64,000 bases of DNA from Streptomyces sp. NBC_00440 (lineage in GTDB: Bacteria > Actinomycetota > Actinomycetes > Streptomycetales > Streptomycetaceae): the NCBI RefSeq assembly GCF_036014215.1, contig NZ_CP107921.1, forward strand, positions 2,551,501 to 2,615,500. Reading direction: 5' to 3'. Below are positions 63,366-64,000 of the stretch, in pieces. The notes beneath the pieces are model-generated. The model ran no database searches. It was given only the letters and a program-made list of their open reading frames with translations, and was not told where the DNA came from. Made by a program: the position numbers and the translations under genes. Position 1 is the first letter of the stretch; every line of letters starts with the position of its first letter.

Positions 63366-64000
63366 CTACGTCTCCTCGCGCGCTCCCGTCCGGGCGGCGC
63401 GGGAGGCGTGGCCCTCTTCGCGCCCCGTACGGGAGGCGTGGCTCTCGCCGTGTTCCCCGGCGTCCCCCGGGAGACCTGCCGCGACCGCCTCGTCCCGGTC
63501 ACCGGCCGGACGGCCGCTGCGGCGGGCCGGGGCGGAGACCAGGACCAGTCCGCCCAGCAGGAGCACCGCGCCCGCCATCCCGGACCTGCTCAGCCGCTCG
63601 CCGAGCAGCGCGATCCCCAGCACCGTGGCGACCAGCGGTTCGGCCAGGCTGAGCGTGCCGGTCGTGGCCCCGCTGATCCGGACCACGCCCCTGGTGAACA
63701 GCAGATAGCCCAGGGCGGTCGTGGCGAGCGCCAGCCAGCCGACCAGGATCAGCGTCCGCGGTTCGGCAAGCCCGTCCGGGTGGGCGAAGACCCAGGGCGA
63801 GACCAGGATTCCCGCGCACAGCACACTCGCCGGGGCAGCGGCGGTGGTGTCCGCGCCCCGGTCGCCGAGCCGTTTGGTCGCCGAGATGTAGACCCCGAAG
63901 CTGGCTCCGGCGATCAGCCCGAGCAGCACGCCGCCCGTACTGTCGGCCGGGCCGCCGCCGCCCGGCCCGCCACCGGCCGGTACGAGCAGCAGCGCGATGC
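63366..64000 (-). CDS. EamA/DMT-family transporter, partial
   Basis: This is a C-terminal part of a drug/metabolite transporter (helices VLLGLIAGASFGVYISA, ILVGWLALATTALGYLLF, GTLSLAEPLVATVLGIALLGE). The gene runs past the right window edge. The end after the last helix is a charged, repetitive tail of about 60 residues (HASRTGREEGHASRAARTG). Confidence 0.85.
   Translation of the reverse strand, partial: IALLLVPAGGGPGGGGPADSTGGVLLGLIAGASFGVYISATKRLGDRGADTTAAAPASVLCAGILVSPWVFAHPDGLAEPRTLILVGWLALATTALGYLLFTRGVVRISGATTGTLSLAEPLVATVLGIALLGERLSRSGMAGAVLLLGGLVLVSAPARRSGRPAGDRDEAVAAGLPGDAGEHGESHASRTGREEGHASRAARTGAREET

Overview
The window looks like a Streptomyces chromosome. It has very high G+C with G/C-dominated third codon positions, frequent GTG starts, many ATGA/GTGA-coupled operons, and several families typical of the genus: SsbB, a DynA/DynB pair, CsnR-type ROK regulation, sortase-E cell-wall proteins and actinobacterial PknG. 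From memory, the order csn operon, pknG locus, ettA, ssbB-dynB-dynA resembles the S. coelicolor core around SCO2657-SCO2685. No search was run.

Layout. 0.6-5 kb: an ECF sigma factor, a zf-HC2 membrane protein and an ABC exporter in one overlapping operon, preceded by a degenerate minisatellite. 5-7 kb: HNH endonuclease and MscS channel. 7.3-14.2 kb: a ROK repressor and an ABC uptake operon with a GH4 glycosidase and a sugar kinase, which looks like the chitosan-oligosaccharide csnR-K locus, with a ROK operator in front. 14.7-25.8 kb: a signalling locus with a GlnX-like membrane protein, a GlnH-like binding protein, a coiled-coil protein, PknG kinase, PP2C phosphatase, vWA protein and FHA protein. 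25.7-34.3 kb: PCMT-like methyltransferase, a secreted propeller-like protein, truncated globin, thioesterase, EttA, a divergent MarR/TIGR03086 pair and a protein resembling Cyt delta-endotoxins. 34.6-40.7 kb: a sortase-anchored thioester surface protein, SsbB, DynB and DynA.

41.1-50.6 kb is an accessory island. A tRNA-Arg(UCU) gene marks its left edge, and an exact 198-bp direct repeat that includes the tRNA 3' end is found at both edges. Inside are an HD hydrolase, several frameshifted genes, small plasmid-like ORFs, a two-gene pair sharing an amyloid-signalling-like motif (the second gene appears to encode a broken membrane effector), and an intact XhoI/PaeR7I-type restriction-modification pair. 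No integrase is visible. All clear frameshifts in the window lie in this island while the R-M genes are intact, which suggests a decaying element retained with its R-M module.

50.6-64 kb returns to core-like DNA. A MarR regulator, Lgt and a DHA2-type MFS exporter share an operator/promoter-like motif (TCGG-N3-CCGA followed by TAATCT) upstream of lgt and the exporter. Then come an NCS1 permease, a YtcJ-like amidohydrolase and a double-length Lrp/AsnC regulator, which form a probable nitrogen-compound scavenging group. The window ends with a HAD hydrolase, TerB, a DUF1152 protein, an STM4012-type radical SAM protein and a truncated EamA transporter.
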